Positions 53,513 through 64,000 of a stretch of 64,000 nucleotides of DNA are shown piece by piece. This stretch comes from Aradus depressus. Its lineage: Eukaryota; Arthropoda; Insecta; Hemiptera; Aradidae. The first letter of the stretch is position 1, and every line of letters starts with the position of its first letter. The DNA is taken from assembly GCA_963662175.1 (NCBI GenBank), contig OY759219.1, positions 31,538,908 through 31,602,907 on the forward strand, in the 5' to 3' direction. The translations under genes were made by a program, and so were the position numbers. The notes under the pieces were generated by a model. It searched no databases. It was not told the origin of the DNA and was given only the letters and a program-made list of their open reading frames with translations.

Positions 53513-53847
53513 TGAGGGCGCGGGTAGCTCAGTGGTATGCGTGTTTACCTTCTGAGCTCAAGATCGTGGGTTCGAAACCCGACTGAGGCCCTTAGTTTAT
53601 TTTATCTGGGAGGTAAAATAAACTTAAGCACGCCGTCCTTCGGATGGGACGTTAAGCGATGGTCCCGAGCCTGTACGATGTCACTTACTCGTTAAAGACC
53701 CCTACCCTAGGTGAATAAAAAATTTAGGACTCCCATAGTAGAGTCGGGCTCATGTCCACCAGAGTGACGAAAGAGCGCTCTGGTAGTAGGCGATGTGACC
53801 TCGTAGTTAATGCCCGGGCATGAGTCATAAAACCTAACCAAACCAAC
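53513..53847 (+). repeat. SINE-A, full length with short target duplication
   Basis: The head is intact (TAGCTCAGTGGTATGCGT; GGTTCGAAACC), with a small deletion near 53720. The tail is CCTAACCAAACCAACC. Flanked by CACATTTG (53505-53512 and 53848-53855). Confidence 0.94.
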
Positions 53848-54103
53848 CACATTTGAACAGATCACATTCCCTCTCCCCTCTCTCAGAGTCATTTCATACT
53901 GGCATTAATGGGTATACCTATATGAAAGCACCTCAAATGTTGGCGTCAGCATTTTTCTTTATTTCGTTGTAAAACGTAAGTCTGAGTGTGATTATCTTGT
54001 ACCCAGTAATGACAGTATGAAATGATTTTGAGAAGGTTGATGAGTGGGAGAGATAGTTGTCTGCACAAAAGTGGTTGATATAAGAAAGCCCTGTAATGGC
54101 CAC

Positions 54104-54131
54104 ATCATATATATATATATATATATATATG
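54104..54131. repeat. (TA)n microsatellite
   Basis: About 14 TA units inside an old interspersed repeat. Confidence 0.9.
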
Positions 54132-55465
54132 TTTTTAATAAAAAACTACAAATAATATAAGTATATTTTATAATTCGTTGTTATGCGATACAATTTAATG
54201 AAAATTTAGTTTCCATTCTTTGGGTTCTATAAATTTGGTCCTATTATTAGGGATTGGAAATTTAATGAGGAACATTTCATACAGAAACCAATTTTTCGAT
54301 AGGACTATCAATTTTTGGGTAAATCAAGGAAACGTGTAAAAAAATGAGTTTAAAACGACATTTTAGGAGTTTTTTGGACATGTATCTTGCAAACAACCTG
54401 CAAAACATCGGCATATATAATGTCTTTCAGGTTGCACTTAGGCCCTGAAGTAAAGTGGTCTCAGTTTCCAGTCTGATTTTGGTCATAAACTAATCAGATC
54501 TAAGTTAGCATATGTGACTTTATCATTCCAATTTTCAAGTTCAAAGAGTGCTAACACAGAAATAATTGTATTTAGAATCTAAAGCGCTCAAAAAGCACTA
54601 ATCATATACATAACCTGAATACCCAAAAATTACGGAGAGAATCATAGGTGTAGAAAGATCATTTTTGTTGTGGGGGCGAACTCAATCGCATCAACTCCCC
54701 CCCCCACCATGGTCAAACTCTTTCTGCCAAATAAAAAAATCGTTTTAAATACAAATAATACTATATAATAATAATTAAACATCCATAAGTAGAATTTAAT
54801 AGTATATGTACTAATGTGGATAAGGGGCTTATATCGCACGAGGACAAAATGGTGAGGGCTTATTTTTGCTCACATCCACACGTGTTGCATCGTATGTGCG
54901 TGAAAAAAAACCTATTTTTTTTCCTACGACCAACTATTATAATAATAAATTGTTTTATAATTATTTATTATATCATAATGGAGATTTCAGTCCTTCCCTT
55001 TGGTCTGAATTACTTTTTCCTTTCCAATTATTATTTTTTTTATATAAATTTTCAGAAGATTATTGTGGGGGCGAGACGATACTATAACTTCAGGGTTGTG
55101 GGGGCGATGGCATGGAATCTACGCTTATGAAGAGAAGGTAAAATGGATGTCCACTTTCTCAATCCATCCTAATAGAAACTAAAGCATTGGATCCAAGTCA
55201 GTAGATAATGGAAGAGAGTTAAGTCGGACTTGAGAATGGTGATAGAGAAGTTCGGTCTAGAAGGCAAACTTGTTGAAGGGTCGTGAACATCTCCAAGTGA
55301 GATAGGGCCAGGATGGGCCAGGACAACGAGCCACTAAGGCCCAGGTAAGGTCCAGGCCCATTCCAAGGGGCCGCTTGTTTAGCCAGCTTTATAAAAAAAG
55401 TCCATTGGCTCTTCTTCTCTCATCTAACCTAACCAACCAATCTAACCATTCCCTTTTCGATCTAC
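54132..55465. other. Family E copy and unassigned DNA
   Basis: 54180-54560 is a family E copy (reverse of 34840-35280). 54650-55135 has several overlapping AT-rich frames on both strands, none with motifs. GTGGGGGCGA recurs at 54671, 55067 and 55098. Confidence 0.45.
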
Positions 55466-56106
55466 ATATCTTCACAGGGAAAATATTGGTAAGTCTAAAT
55501 TCGTAACTTTTCGTGGCAGCACTTTTTAACTTTTGCATTAATCGTGTAAATCCAGTTTTTGGAATAAATAAATTATGTTTTCATCATTACTAATCATATA
55601 GTACCTTCTAAATCTATAGAAGTGAATGAAAATGAATATTGTTAATCATTTCTTGGATTTCCCCTTAGTTACCTAATCATTCCCCATCACTTATCTAATT
55701 ATTGACCATACTTACCTAATTTTTATACACACTTACCTAATTATTAACCATACTTTTTGAAATACTCGTGAATGATGCCTCCCTAAATTTGAGCAAGTTG
55801 ATTCAACCGAAAACACCTTCTTGACTTGAAAAGGTCTGTCGTAGTGAATAAATGGTTAAATGCAGTTATCTCGTGAATGATTCCTCAAAGAAGTAGATTA
55901 AGTTGATTTAACCGAGAACATACACAATTTTACGAGATACCAAGAAACTCACATCTTTATAATTCCAAAACTATTAGAGTCCTGAGCTCCCAACTTCTTC
56001 TCAGTGCGCAGATACATAATCCCCAGGTTTGGGAGATGATCACAGTACACTTAACTCATTTTGGCCATTTTACGACTTAACAACTTATTCCCTGTGACCA
56101 TAGATA
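55466..56106. mobile_element. TIR element family P, copy 2
   Basis: Matches 991-1591 along its length with indels. The right terminus is intact (ATTCCCTGTGACCATAGATA); the left is damaged (TATCTTCACAGGGA). Confidence 0.8.
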
Positions 56107-56940
56107 TTATCACAGATTTACTTATTTCTGAGCCTATTCGAGACTTAATTTATAATCCATACTAAAATGAATACGTTTTAAAATAAATTTCTGTCTCAAA
56201 ACAGTGTTTCAATTGTAAAGCGGTATAGGAAGATATTGTAATCGAGCAAAAATCTGAAATCAAGTTTTCAAGGAAATTTCAAATCTCAAGGTCTCCCGAA
56301 CACGTTTTGACTATTTTCGCAATGATGTCTGTGTGTCTGTGATTGGCACTTAGTGAGCGCTCTCTTGAAATTCGAGATGATGACGTCACACCTTTGCTTG
56401 GATGTCGATCGAAATTGAAAAAAATAAGATGATTTTACTTCGGGACCCAAGTACATTTATTGTATAAGTTAATAATCATTTTATTTGACAATTTTGTTAC
56501 AAGAAGTGATCCAGGATTTCATATAGTAGAGATTTATACAAGTGTGTAAGATGGGATATTCTCCCGAAGGCCGACATATCCCCACACTGTACCCGGGCGA
56601 GTTTGTGGCACAACTGTGTCTAATGTTGCCAACTTCAGTCTACCAACTTTATTGTTCTATTGGTTTGGCCAACATTCACTAATCTATTTGGAGGATACCT
56701 TGGAGTTTAGGTTTGACTCAAACAGAAAGGTAAATGGTTCCATTTTAGTTGTTCTCTCGCTAAACTCCCATAAAAAAAAGTCATCGCTGAGTTACCCTCA
56801 ATGTACTTCCACAGAACGAATTATTCAAGTAACTTTTTGCTCCCGCTCCAACTACATGTTTGCGCTATCAACGACTAAGTGTTCCTAAATCCACATACTA
56901 AATTTTGATTACACATTTTTCTTTATAGCTTCTATGTAAG
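56107..56940. other. Family E and D remnants; no gene
   Basis: 56215-56470 E-like; 56780-56830 D end in reverse (GTACTTCCACAGAACGAATT). The 90-codon frame at 56616 spans the junction and has no motif. Confidence 0.45.
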
Positions 56941-57120
56941 TTAGTAGTTAGTTATTATGACTCATGTCCGGGCTTTAACTACGAGGTCATATCGCCTACT
57001 ACCAGAGCGCTCTTTCATCACTCTGGTGGACATGACTCAACTGTGGGATCCTAAATTTTGCCTACCCTAAATATTTATTCACCTAGGGCACGGGGGTCTT
57101 TAATGAGTACCTGATATCGT
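56941..57120 (-). repeat. SINE-A, cut by the poly-C tract
   Basis: Tail in ACTAA form, body through GTACCTGATATCGTA, then abruptly poly-C where CAGGCTCGGGACC should follow. Confidence 0.88.
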
Positions 57121-57121
57121 A

Positions 57122-57142
57122 CCCCCCCCCCCCCCCCCCCCC

Positions 57143-57190
<48 letters not shown>
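57122..57190 (+). repeat. Poly-C tract (C21-A-C47)
   Basis: 69 bases of C with one A at 57143. Such a length is unusual and may be a sequencing or assembly limit rather than the true length. Confidence 0.9.
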
Positions 57191-57474
57191 ACTCATCTTT
57201 TGATCGAGTTGGATTAGCTTTGGAACATTAGCATAAACGCTAAAGGTCAAAGGTCCCATTCATTCCATGATCTTTTCACTCCTTTTAAAGGAGGGAAAAA
57301 TAAAATAAAAAATTCTTTTACTTACGATAACATATTTTCATGTGAGTTTCAATCCACTAACACGCCAAAAGACTTCATATGTTATCAGATTTCATGTGAG
57401 TCACAGAAGACTTAAGTAAATATGTGCTTTTGGTTTTGATAATTTCAACCTTTTATTTAATTTTCAAATTATAT

Positions 57475-58000
57475 ATATTAACATGATAACTCCCGATCGA
57501 ATGAATGCATCGACACAAAATTTCATACGTGAATCGAGAACCCTTTAACGACGACACCTATTGTTTTTCAGACAAATCGACCAAAAGGGAGGGGGATTAG
57601 AGGAGAGACTCAACTCAAAAACTTTAATAACTGCCGATGTAATGTCAATGTATCGATACGAAATATCATATGTGGATTCAAACCCCGTAAGGATGACATT
57701 AATTTTCAGAGGCATCGACAGAAGAAAAGGAGGGATGAGAGGGGGCTAAACTTAAAACCCCCAATAACTGCCAATTTAATGAGTGTATCGACATGAAATT
57801 TCATATTTGAAATTGAAACCCCATAAGGACAGCCCCTATCAATTTTTGGCAAAAGGAAAGGAGGTATTAGTCAATGAATCTATCGACATTTAATCTTATT
57901 ATTCTTTTGGAGGAGGAACGAAAAGGTTATTGAATAATTCGTTCTGGGGAAGTAGATTGTCTGTGTTTCACATCGATCAATAGCCTTCCCATTGGTGTGT
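57475..58000 (+). repeat. Family D, 3' modules and end
   Basis: ATAACTCCCGATCGAATGAA, four module pieces and the CTGGGGAAGTAGATTGTCTG end. Confidence 0.8.
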
Positions 58001-58016
58001 CGGGCTGTCCTGCCTT

Positions 58017-58445
58017 ATAGTTAGTTATTAAGACTCATGCCCGGGCTTTATTTACAAGATCTACTACCAGACCCATTCGGCAGTTATGAGGCCTCTGATC
58101 CCCCCTTACCCTTTGGCCGATTCCACTGAAAATCCGAAGGTGTCAACCTTGAGGGTATTTCATTTAACATATCAAATTTTGTGCCGAAACATTCATTACA
58201 ACGACACTTATTATAGTTTTTGTTTGCCTAAAAATTAATAGATGTTGTCCTTTTGGGCTTCTGGTGACAAATATAAAATTCCGAGTCGATACATTCACTC
58301 TAACGGAAGATATCATGATCACAGATACACTCACACATAGACATTTGTTTTTAATTTTTGGAATCAGGGGGTCGGAAAAAACGAAATTCCGGAAAAAAAA
58401 TAGAATTTCAGACCGATTACATAACTTTCTCTATACATTATATTT
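58017..58445 (-). repeat. SINE-A tail then family D in reverse
   Basis: 58017-58074 is a SINE-A tail. 58080-58440 is D in reverse, from the module core to GACCGATTACATAACTTTC. Confidence 0.7.
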
Positions 58446-58701
58446 ATTTTTTTTATCTGGGAGGTAGAAAAAAGCTTAAGCACGCCGTCCTTCGGATGGG
58501 ACGTTAAGCGATGTTCCCGAGCCTGTGCAATGTCACGTACTCATTGGAGACCCTTACCGTAAGTGAATAAACCTAGGCAGGCAACATTTAGGATTCTCAC
58601 AGTAGGGTCGGACTCATGTCCACCAGAGTGACGAAAGAGCGCTTTGGTAGTAGGCGATATGACCTCGTAGTTAAAGCTCGGGCATGAGACACAATAACTA
58701 A
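58446..58701 (+). repeat. SINE-A, 5' truncated
   Basis: TTTTTATCTGGGAGGTAG to GAGACACAATAACTAACAG. The tail is of the ACTAA type. Confidence 0.9.
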
Positions 58702-59572
58702 CAGTTGTATGGAAGGAAAAAGGAAAAACAATTGACCGGTTGTAGTACATAGAAAAAACTGACATGCTTTTAGTATTGAAGAAAAGAGCTGATCCTGCAA
58801 GACATTTCATAGTTTAATATTGTTTTAAGAAGCGTACACATAATGTCTTATCGCGGGTTGAGACATTTTTAATGATATAAGTCATTACATATACAGTTTT
58901 CTTGAGTATTTTGCAGAGATGAAATCCATCCATTTTTTAGAAATCCATCCCTTTTGTTTAACGAGCTAAAAGCTTTTTACCTGAAGAAGAACTGTCTAAG
59001 CAGAAAGCAAGCGTGCTCGTGGCCTCAGAGAGATAGAAAAGCCATTGAAAGTGGCTCCAGATACAAGAAAAAATAAAATAAAATGAGAGCCTCGATATAT
59101 TTTTTAAATAACATATAAAGACATTTACATTTATGAATATTTAGCAGCACACTGAGTTCTCTTTCATACATACTGATTAGTTTCATTGTAAAAGCATGAA
59201 AGGAAAAATCATTGAAATTATATCATATGATCCAGCACATTCATAAATTCCTAAGATACATAAGACTGGAGTGGGAACCTCCAGTGTATCCTGGAAAATA
59301 TTCCAGAATCTGAAGACATCTCAACTGAAGAGTTATAAGGGAGACTCTGATGGTATCCTGTCTGAGCTGTACAAAAGGAATTCAGGAATGCCTGGTAACA
59401 ATGGTCAAAACGTATTCCAAAAACGAAAAATGCGTAATCGTGCGAAAATCCGAGATCGAGTTTCCTTCCTTGTACTACAGGTATAAGAAAGTAAAAAAAA
59501 CTTACTCGAAGAGTAATTGAAGCAGCGTCCAGGTCCGTCATCTTCACTAAGAAATGTAAACATTTGGACCAC
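58702..59572. other. No gene seen
   Basis: Overlapping frames on both strands near 59250-59550 have no motif. Confidence 0.4.
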
Positions 59573-59803
59573 TATAAGGTCATATCGCCTACTACCAGAG
59601 CGCTCTTTCGTCACTCTGGTGGACATGAGCCCAATTTTACTTGGGAGTCCTAAATTTTGCCTACCTAGGTTTATTCATCTAGAGTAAGGGTCTTAAGCGA
59701 GTACCTATCGTACAGACTCGGGAGCAACAATTAACGTCCCATCCAAAGGACGGTTGCTCAAGATTTTTTCACCTCCCAGTTAAAAAACCCAAGGACCTCG
59801 GCC
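59573..59803 (-). repeat. SINE-A, head missing, diverged
   Basis: GGTCATATCGCCTACTACC to CCAAGGACCTCGG in SINE-A order. Confidence 0.88.
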
Positions 59804-59995
59804 TTCATGACTTGGAACCTAATCTATCAAATAAGGTGACATAAAAATAAGATAAACATCGCTGACTGCTATTGATGACATCACGCAAGTTAGCATTTTT
59901 ACAATGACATATGGCAATGCTAATCCTTAAAGGTTCATAAGGAAAATTTCTGGTAAAAAACAATTTTTCAATAGAACTAACGATTTTCGCGATTG

Positions 59996-60503
59996 TACCA
60001 TTATTTTTTTTTTCCTAAGCTCTTTTCCTTGATTAGATTGACTTAAAATCTCACTCCTTGAAATGGCTGCTTTCCGGAAAATAGGGCTGCTGGGTAAGAT
60101 CTTATCGGGTATACTATTCTTCACTTTTACAATCACATCTAAAAAAATTGTGTTTCAAAACAAAATTTAGAATGGTTTTTGTTCAAAATCTAATCAGATA
60201 CAAGTTAGTACATGTGACATCGTCATTCCAAACAAGTTTATAGCTATGTTCATTTTTGAGTTAGAGCGCATATGAAGTTCCAATCAGATACACATACATG
60301 CGCACAGTCATCATCACGAGAATGGTCAAAATAAAATAAATAAATAAAAATGGAATAGGATATCCGATTCGATTTAGGATAGATTTTACCCAGCAACCAT
60401 ATTTTCCGGAAAGCAGCCATTTCAAGGAGTTAATGAGATTTTAAGTCAATATAATTAATGAAAAGCGCTTAGGAAAATTAAGAAATAAGATAAAATAATG
60501 GTA
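59996..60503. mobile_element. Foldback element with ~110-bp inverted ends
   Basis: The left arm (59996-60106) contains TTGACTTAAAATCTCACTCC, TTGAAATGGCTGCTTTCCGG and AAAATAGGGCTGCTGGGTAA. The right arm (60388-60503) is its complement with indels. The interior includes a family E piece and no ORF. Confidence 0.8.
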
Positions 60504-60844
60504 AAAAGAAAATTTATCGAAACTAAATGAAAATCAAAAATAATTTAGCAATGTTATTCAAGACTTGAGTTTCGTGACTGAGAAATAGAGGCTGGTTCTT
60601 AAGCTGCTTCCATTCCAAGAGTCATCACTCACGGGATTTCATTCCAAAGCACATTAGGGAAAATAATTCAGAAAATTGAGTAATTTGTTGTGATATGGAG
60701 TGGAAAAGAGGAATGGAGGAATCTTAATTTGGCAGCCAAATAGCAAGCATAAAATACAGTAACTATACCCCCACTAAACCAGAGTCTGCAGAGAATGGCT
60801 TTAATTTAATCAATATTCGGGTGTTCAAGGGAAGAAAAAGTTCG

Positions 60845-61145
60845 TGAATCACTGGTAATGTACTTCCCCATAAGGAATTAATCAATTATGTTTTTACACT
60901 CACTTCAAAACCAATCGAACGTTTTGTATTAGTTGATTTTCATAGGGGCGTCTGAATCCTCATACTGAATTATTTGTCGATACATTCATTATATCGGCCT
61001 TTTTAGGTATTTTAGAGTTGAGCCCTTTCCCTTCGGTTGATTTTGCGTAAAATTAATAAGTGCCGCCGTCCTTATGGGTTTTTAAATTTAAATATACAAT
61101 TTCATATCGATACATTCATTACATCGGCAGTTATTAGAGTTTTTG
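60845..61145 (-). repeat. Family D in reverse
   Basis: GTACTTCCCCATAAGGAATT, TATCGGCCTTTTTAGG, and CGGTTGATTTTGCG modules. Confidence 0.7.
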
Positions 61146-61179
61146 TGTTTTTTTTAAATTATTTTTATTTAACGTCGCA

Positions 61180-61618
61180 TGGACTTTAGGGTCATTAGCG
61201 ACGACTATTGTGTCTACATGTTCTCGTAGAGTTTTGAATCTTTAAGGAAGTGGATGAGTCCACTGTATTCCTGGTTGGATAATTGGAATAGTTTTTTCTT
61301 GTCAGTCGGCAGTTTGTATTTGTTTATTAATGTGGTGTAGTTCGCGCAGTCAGTCAGTATATGTTATACTATTAGCTCTGTGTAGTCTTGTTTCCACGGC
61401 TTGTTTTCGTCTTTTATTTTTCGGAGTTTCTTGTCTTCCATCTGAGTCCATTCATTTTTTCAGTGTTGTTCAATTTTTCTACAGAAGTAGGTCGAAAGGT
61501 CTTGTGCTCTGCTAACTGTTTCTTGAGGCAATAAGGGGGAGAGTACAGCGTCTTTTGCAGCAATGTCTGCTTTATCGTTCCCAGGAATGCCAACATGGGA
61601 CGGCATCCAAATTAGTTT
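61180..61618 (-). pseudogene. LINE ORF2 RNase H C-terminal piece
   Basis: The minus strand reads KLIWMPSHVGIPGNDKADIA, AKDAVLSPLLPQETVSRAQD, then, after a stop, a tail with KNEWTQMEDKKLRKIKDENK and KPWKQDYTE. 'W.PSH.GI.GN..AD..A' is the last catalytic block of type I RNase H (His and Asp both present). This class is found in I, R1 and Jockey-type LINEs. The upstream half and the reverse transcriptase are missing. Confidence 0.88.
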
Positions 61619-62449
61619 TAATTTTATCTTGTTTTTTTAATTACCTAATTTGGTTTTTGTGTTGAGCCCCCAATCCCCCTTTTTGTGGAATAAACAAGAT
61701 TTCAAATATATATATTTATATACGAGTATATATGTATTACAAGTTTCTGTAATATGTCCAAGTTTCTACACGTAAATTTCAGTCCATGTAAATTTCATTC
61801 AAATCGGACAAAATATTCGACAATAAAAGTGGATATGTATGTTTAAATTTCAGAGGAGCATGTTTATACTCCAATTGATCGCAAGTATACGTCGTAATTG
61901 TAATGATTCGTAAATGTACGTCGCCGTTGGAATGATCGTAATTCGTAATTGAACGAAATTAGTAATTGGTTATATTATTGTAACTGTACGTAGTTCTGTC
62001 CGTAATTCGTAATTGTACGTTGTTCTGACCGTAAAATTATTAATATTAAACAGAGAATAAAAAACCTTAAAATAAGGATATGGAAAAAATAGGCTATTTA
62101 TCGAGGGCTGCCCAGCAGATTGGCTTTGTACTAAAGTCGGTCCTGTTTGCATATAAAACAGACATGGAGGATTTGATCCAATCGTAAAGGATAGAGCTGT
62201 CAACAGCAGAGGTTTATCAGGTAATAACACCAGATTGTTGGTAAGTAACATCTGATGAATATGTATGCAGACAACAGGAATCCAACAGCATACCAATATG
62301 CAGTCGAACACTTGAGCTGGAATTTCTATGAGCCTTTATCGAGCACAAATTTCGAGGAAACCACAACATGGTGACTTCTAAGTTGAGATGCTTGGATATA
62401 TTGTGGAAACTTGTATTCTTTAGGGCATATTTACTTACTTTCCCTGGAG
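61619..62449. other. No gene; CGTAATTG-rich stretch
   Basis: 61880-62035 repeats GTACGT and CGTAATTGTA phrases without a fixed period. The rest is unassigned. Confidence 0.45.
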
Positions 62450-62661
62450 CTATCGTCCTTGTATAACCTGGGACTCCGCGATGATCTTCTACCAAACTTC
62501 TCTGTCCCCAGTCTGTCGATTCCATCTTCTCATACCAATCGTCCTCAGCCAAATAAAAGTGAGTCGGGGTCTTTCTCTTCTTCTCTGTCCACTCCAGCGC
62601 CCCTTCAGTATCATCCTCTGTACATTGTCTGGCTCCATCCTCTGTAGATGTCCCAATATTT
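62450..62661 (-). pseudogene. LINE ORF2 C-terminal tail, degraded
   Basis: In one minus frame: ILGHLQRMEPDNVQRMILKG, RWSGQRRRERPRLTFIWL, then RWNRQTGDREVW, a stop and KIIAESQVIQGR. It parallels the tail at 17915-18214 ('GHV.RM....P...L.GR..G.R..GRP...W'). The long open frame that overlaps it is in a different frame and is a shadow. Confidence 0.7.
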
Positions 62662-62674
62662 AAGGTATCGCCCA

Positions 62675-62892
62675 TCGAAACCGGGTTGAGGCTCTTACGG
62701 TTTTTATCTGGGAGGTAGAACAAAAACCTTGAGCACGTCATCCTTCAGATGGTGAAAACTCATGCAACTAAACCTAGGTAGGCAAAATTTAGAATTTCCA
62801 CAGTAGATTCGGGCTCATGTCCACCAGAGCGACAAAAGAGCGCTCTGGTGGCGATATGACCTCGTAGTTAAAGCCCGGGCATGAAAACACAA
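62675..62892 (+). repeat. SINE-A, diverged
   Basis: GAAACCGGGTTGAGGCTCTT, TTTATCTGGGAGGTAG, then GGGCTCATGTCCACCAGAG to GCCCGGGCATGA. The GGACGTTAAGC block is deleted. Confidence 0.85.
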
Positions 62893-63150
62893 AACAAACT
62901 GTAAAGCACTGACTCAATTATTCATCGGAATTCCAACTTACTTTCTTTGTAATTGTACTGAAGGAACGTGAGTGATTGTACATCTACCAATTAATTTCAC
63001 AAAGCTTTCTCGCATGTAAACCTACCTTTAATTATTGTTCAACAGGTTATTATTATTAACTATATTTTGTTGAGAAAAATATAAATTATAATTTTAGTAA
63101 AAATAGGTAGGTAATGATTTAGAAAACGGTAAAATTAAAATTTTACTAAC

Positions 63151-63791
63151 AATTGAAGACTACAGGGGAAAAAGGGGGAAGGTCACTTTAAAAAAAAAAA
63201 ATGAGTTAGAGTTGGCAACAACTTCCATGGTAATTCTACTTTCATTTAACAAGTGCAAATAAGGGGAGAAGATGATGGGTGCTAAGATAAAGCAGTTCAC
63301 CTTCGAAAAATTACCGCGCAAGAAGGGGGGAAGCTCTGTGCTACCAGACAAAAAGGGGGACTAGCGGTCGCAGAGCGTCCTTGATATCTCACACATCTTC
63401 GCCACATCAAAGAGAAGAGAAGTAAAAAGAAACCCACAAGAAAAATAAAGTAATAACAGCACTGTTAATAAATTTTTCGTTCACAGCCTCGGTCCCATTT
63501 TATTCTGGAGTTCCCCCTTCTTCCTCAGTTTTTTTGTGACGTTCCCCCTTCTTCCCCAGTATTTTTTGGAAATTTTGTGTTTTTTATCAAATAAACTGAT
63601 TATTTAGAGTGATTTATTGCACATAATTTCCCACATTTATGTCTATCACAAATGATGAGTAATTGAACTTGAGGGATTAAAGTATACATACGATGGGAAG
63701 GAAAAAGGACTAGAACAATGGGTCAAACTTTAAAATTCGAATTACTAAAAATCATAATTTACCACATTCCCCCTTTTTGTAGTCTTCAATT
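63151..63791. mobile_element. 641-bp TIR element X2 with reiterated AAGGGGGAA motifs
   Basis: The left end AATTGAAGACTACA then GGGGAAAAAGGGGGAA is mirrored on the right by TTCCCCCTTTTTGTAGTCTT and CAATT. Inside are further copies: AAGAAGGGGGGAA (63321), AAAAAGGGGGA (63351) and, inverted, TTCCCCCTTCTTCC twice (63511 and 63543). No ORF of note, so it is a non-autonomous relative of some larger element. Confidence 0.75.
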
Positions 63792-63899
63792 ATTTTGAAT
63801 AAGACGTTCACGAATATCTTTAATACGTTGCCAAAATTCTTGACAACGATCAGCTGTTATTTTTGTCGTCTTTTTGTCCTCCTGGGTCCAACCAACTCG

Positions 63900-64000
63900 A
63901 AATTTATTATGAGAATTCATGTTTAGCCCAAACGGTCGATTGATTTGGGAGGAAGAGTGAAAACATTACCGGGGATTCACGGTCGACTTTTTGTGTTCAT
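63900..64000 (+). repeat. Family D 3' end (at window edge)
   Basis: AGCCCAAACGGTCGATTGAT, GAGAGTGAAAAC-like sequence and ACCGGGGATTCACGGTCGAC: the same terminus as at 46800-46890. Confidence 0.75.

Noticed and set aside
62217..62741. 174-codon minus-strand ORF as a gene
   Set aside because: It overlaps a SINE-A and a LINE tail that reads in a different frame; its length is accidental.

Overview
This window is non-coding, AT-rich nuclear DNA from a eukaryote with a large, repeat-filled genome, most likely an arthropod and probably an insect. Supporting evidence: no bacterial-style gene packing; dozens of decayed transposable-element pieces; a tRNA-derived SINE whose 3' tail is the pentamer CCTAA (the complement of the arthropod telomere repeat TTAGG); Tc1/mariner, PIF/Harbinger and LINE remnants of insect type; and an arthropod-wide 'AAATCGGTTTAGCCGTC...CACAGACAGACAGACA' repeat at 25.2-25.5 kb. 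No complete host gene is visible. The only host-like candidates are one GC-rich exon-like island (26288-26422) and a TATA-box promoter with a first-exon/splice-donor arrangement (28648-28841).

Layout. 0-8 kb: SINE fragments, a 601-bp inverted-terminal-repeat element (991-1591), a second SINE family (3074-3255) and a gag-like ORF. 8.1-12.2 kb: a large inverted repeat (two ~0.9 kb arms) enclosing two broken LINE pieces and a foldback element. 12.2-18.2 kb: a rearranged element carrying a Jockey-like reverse-transcriptase piece, then two more LINE tails. 18.3-25.1 kb: three repeat families carrying a hammerhead-ribozyme-like core, plus a 1.6 kb DNA transposon (21185-22765) with two SINEs nested in it, and the N-terminus of another transposon protein (23318). 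25-30 kb: repeats, exon-like pieces and a PIF/Harbinger remnant with a MADF-like ORF. 31-36.3 kb: a full-length SINE nested in an older element, a Tc1-like remnant and a near-perfect 78-bp-arm hairpin. 36-48 kb: interspersed repeats, a higher-order minisatellite (40530-41630), a full-length SINE with target duplications and a deleted Harbinger. 48-64 kb: more of the same, with a 69-bp poly-C tract, a 110-bp-TIR foldback, LINE RNase H and C-terminal pieces and a new-looking TIR element (63151-63791).

Two repeat families dominate. SINE-A (347 bp when full length; about 24 pieces here) has pol III A and B boxes. Family D is a DNA repeat of 125-140 bp modules with hairpin ends containing ACTTCCCC/GGGGAAGT; its purine-rich runs seem to seed most of the poly-G/poly-C tracts. 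The most interesting signals are the recurrent hammerhead-like RNA folds, one set arranged head-to-head with a compensatory base change, and a group of TIR elements with reiterated short motifs. Everything is from reading the sequence by eye; identities and family names have not been checked against any database.
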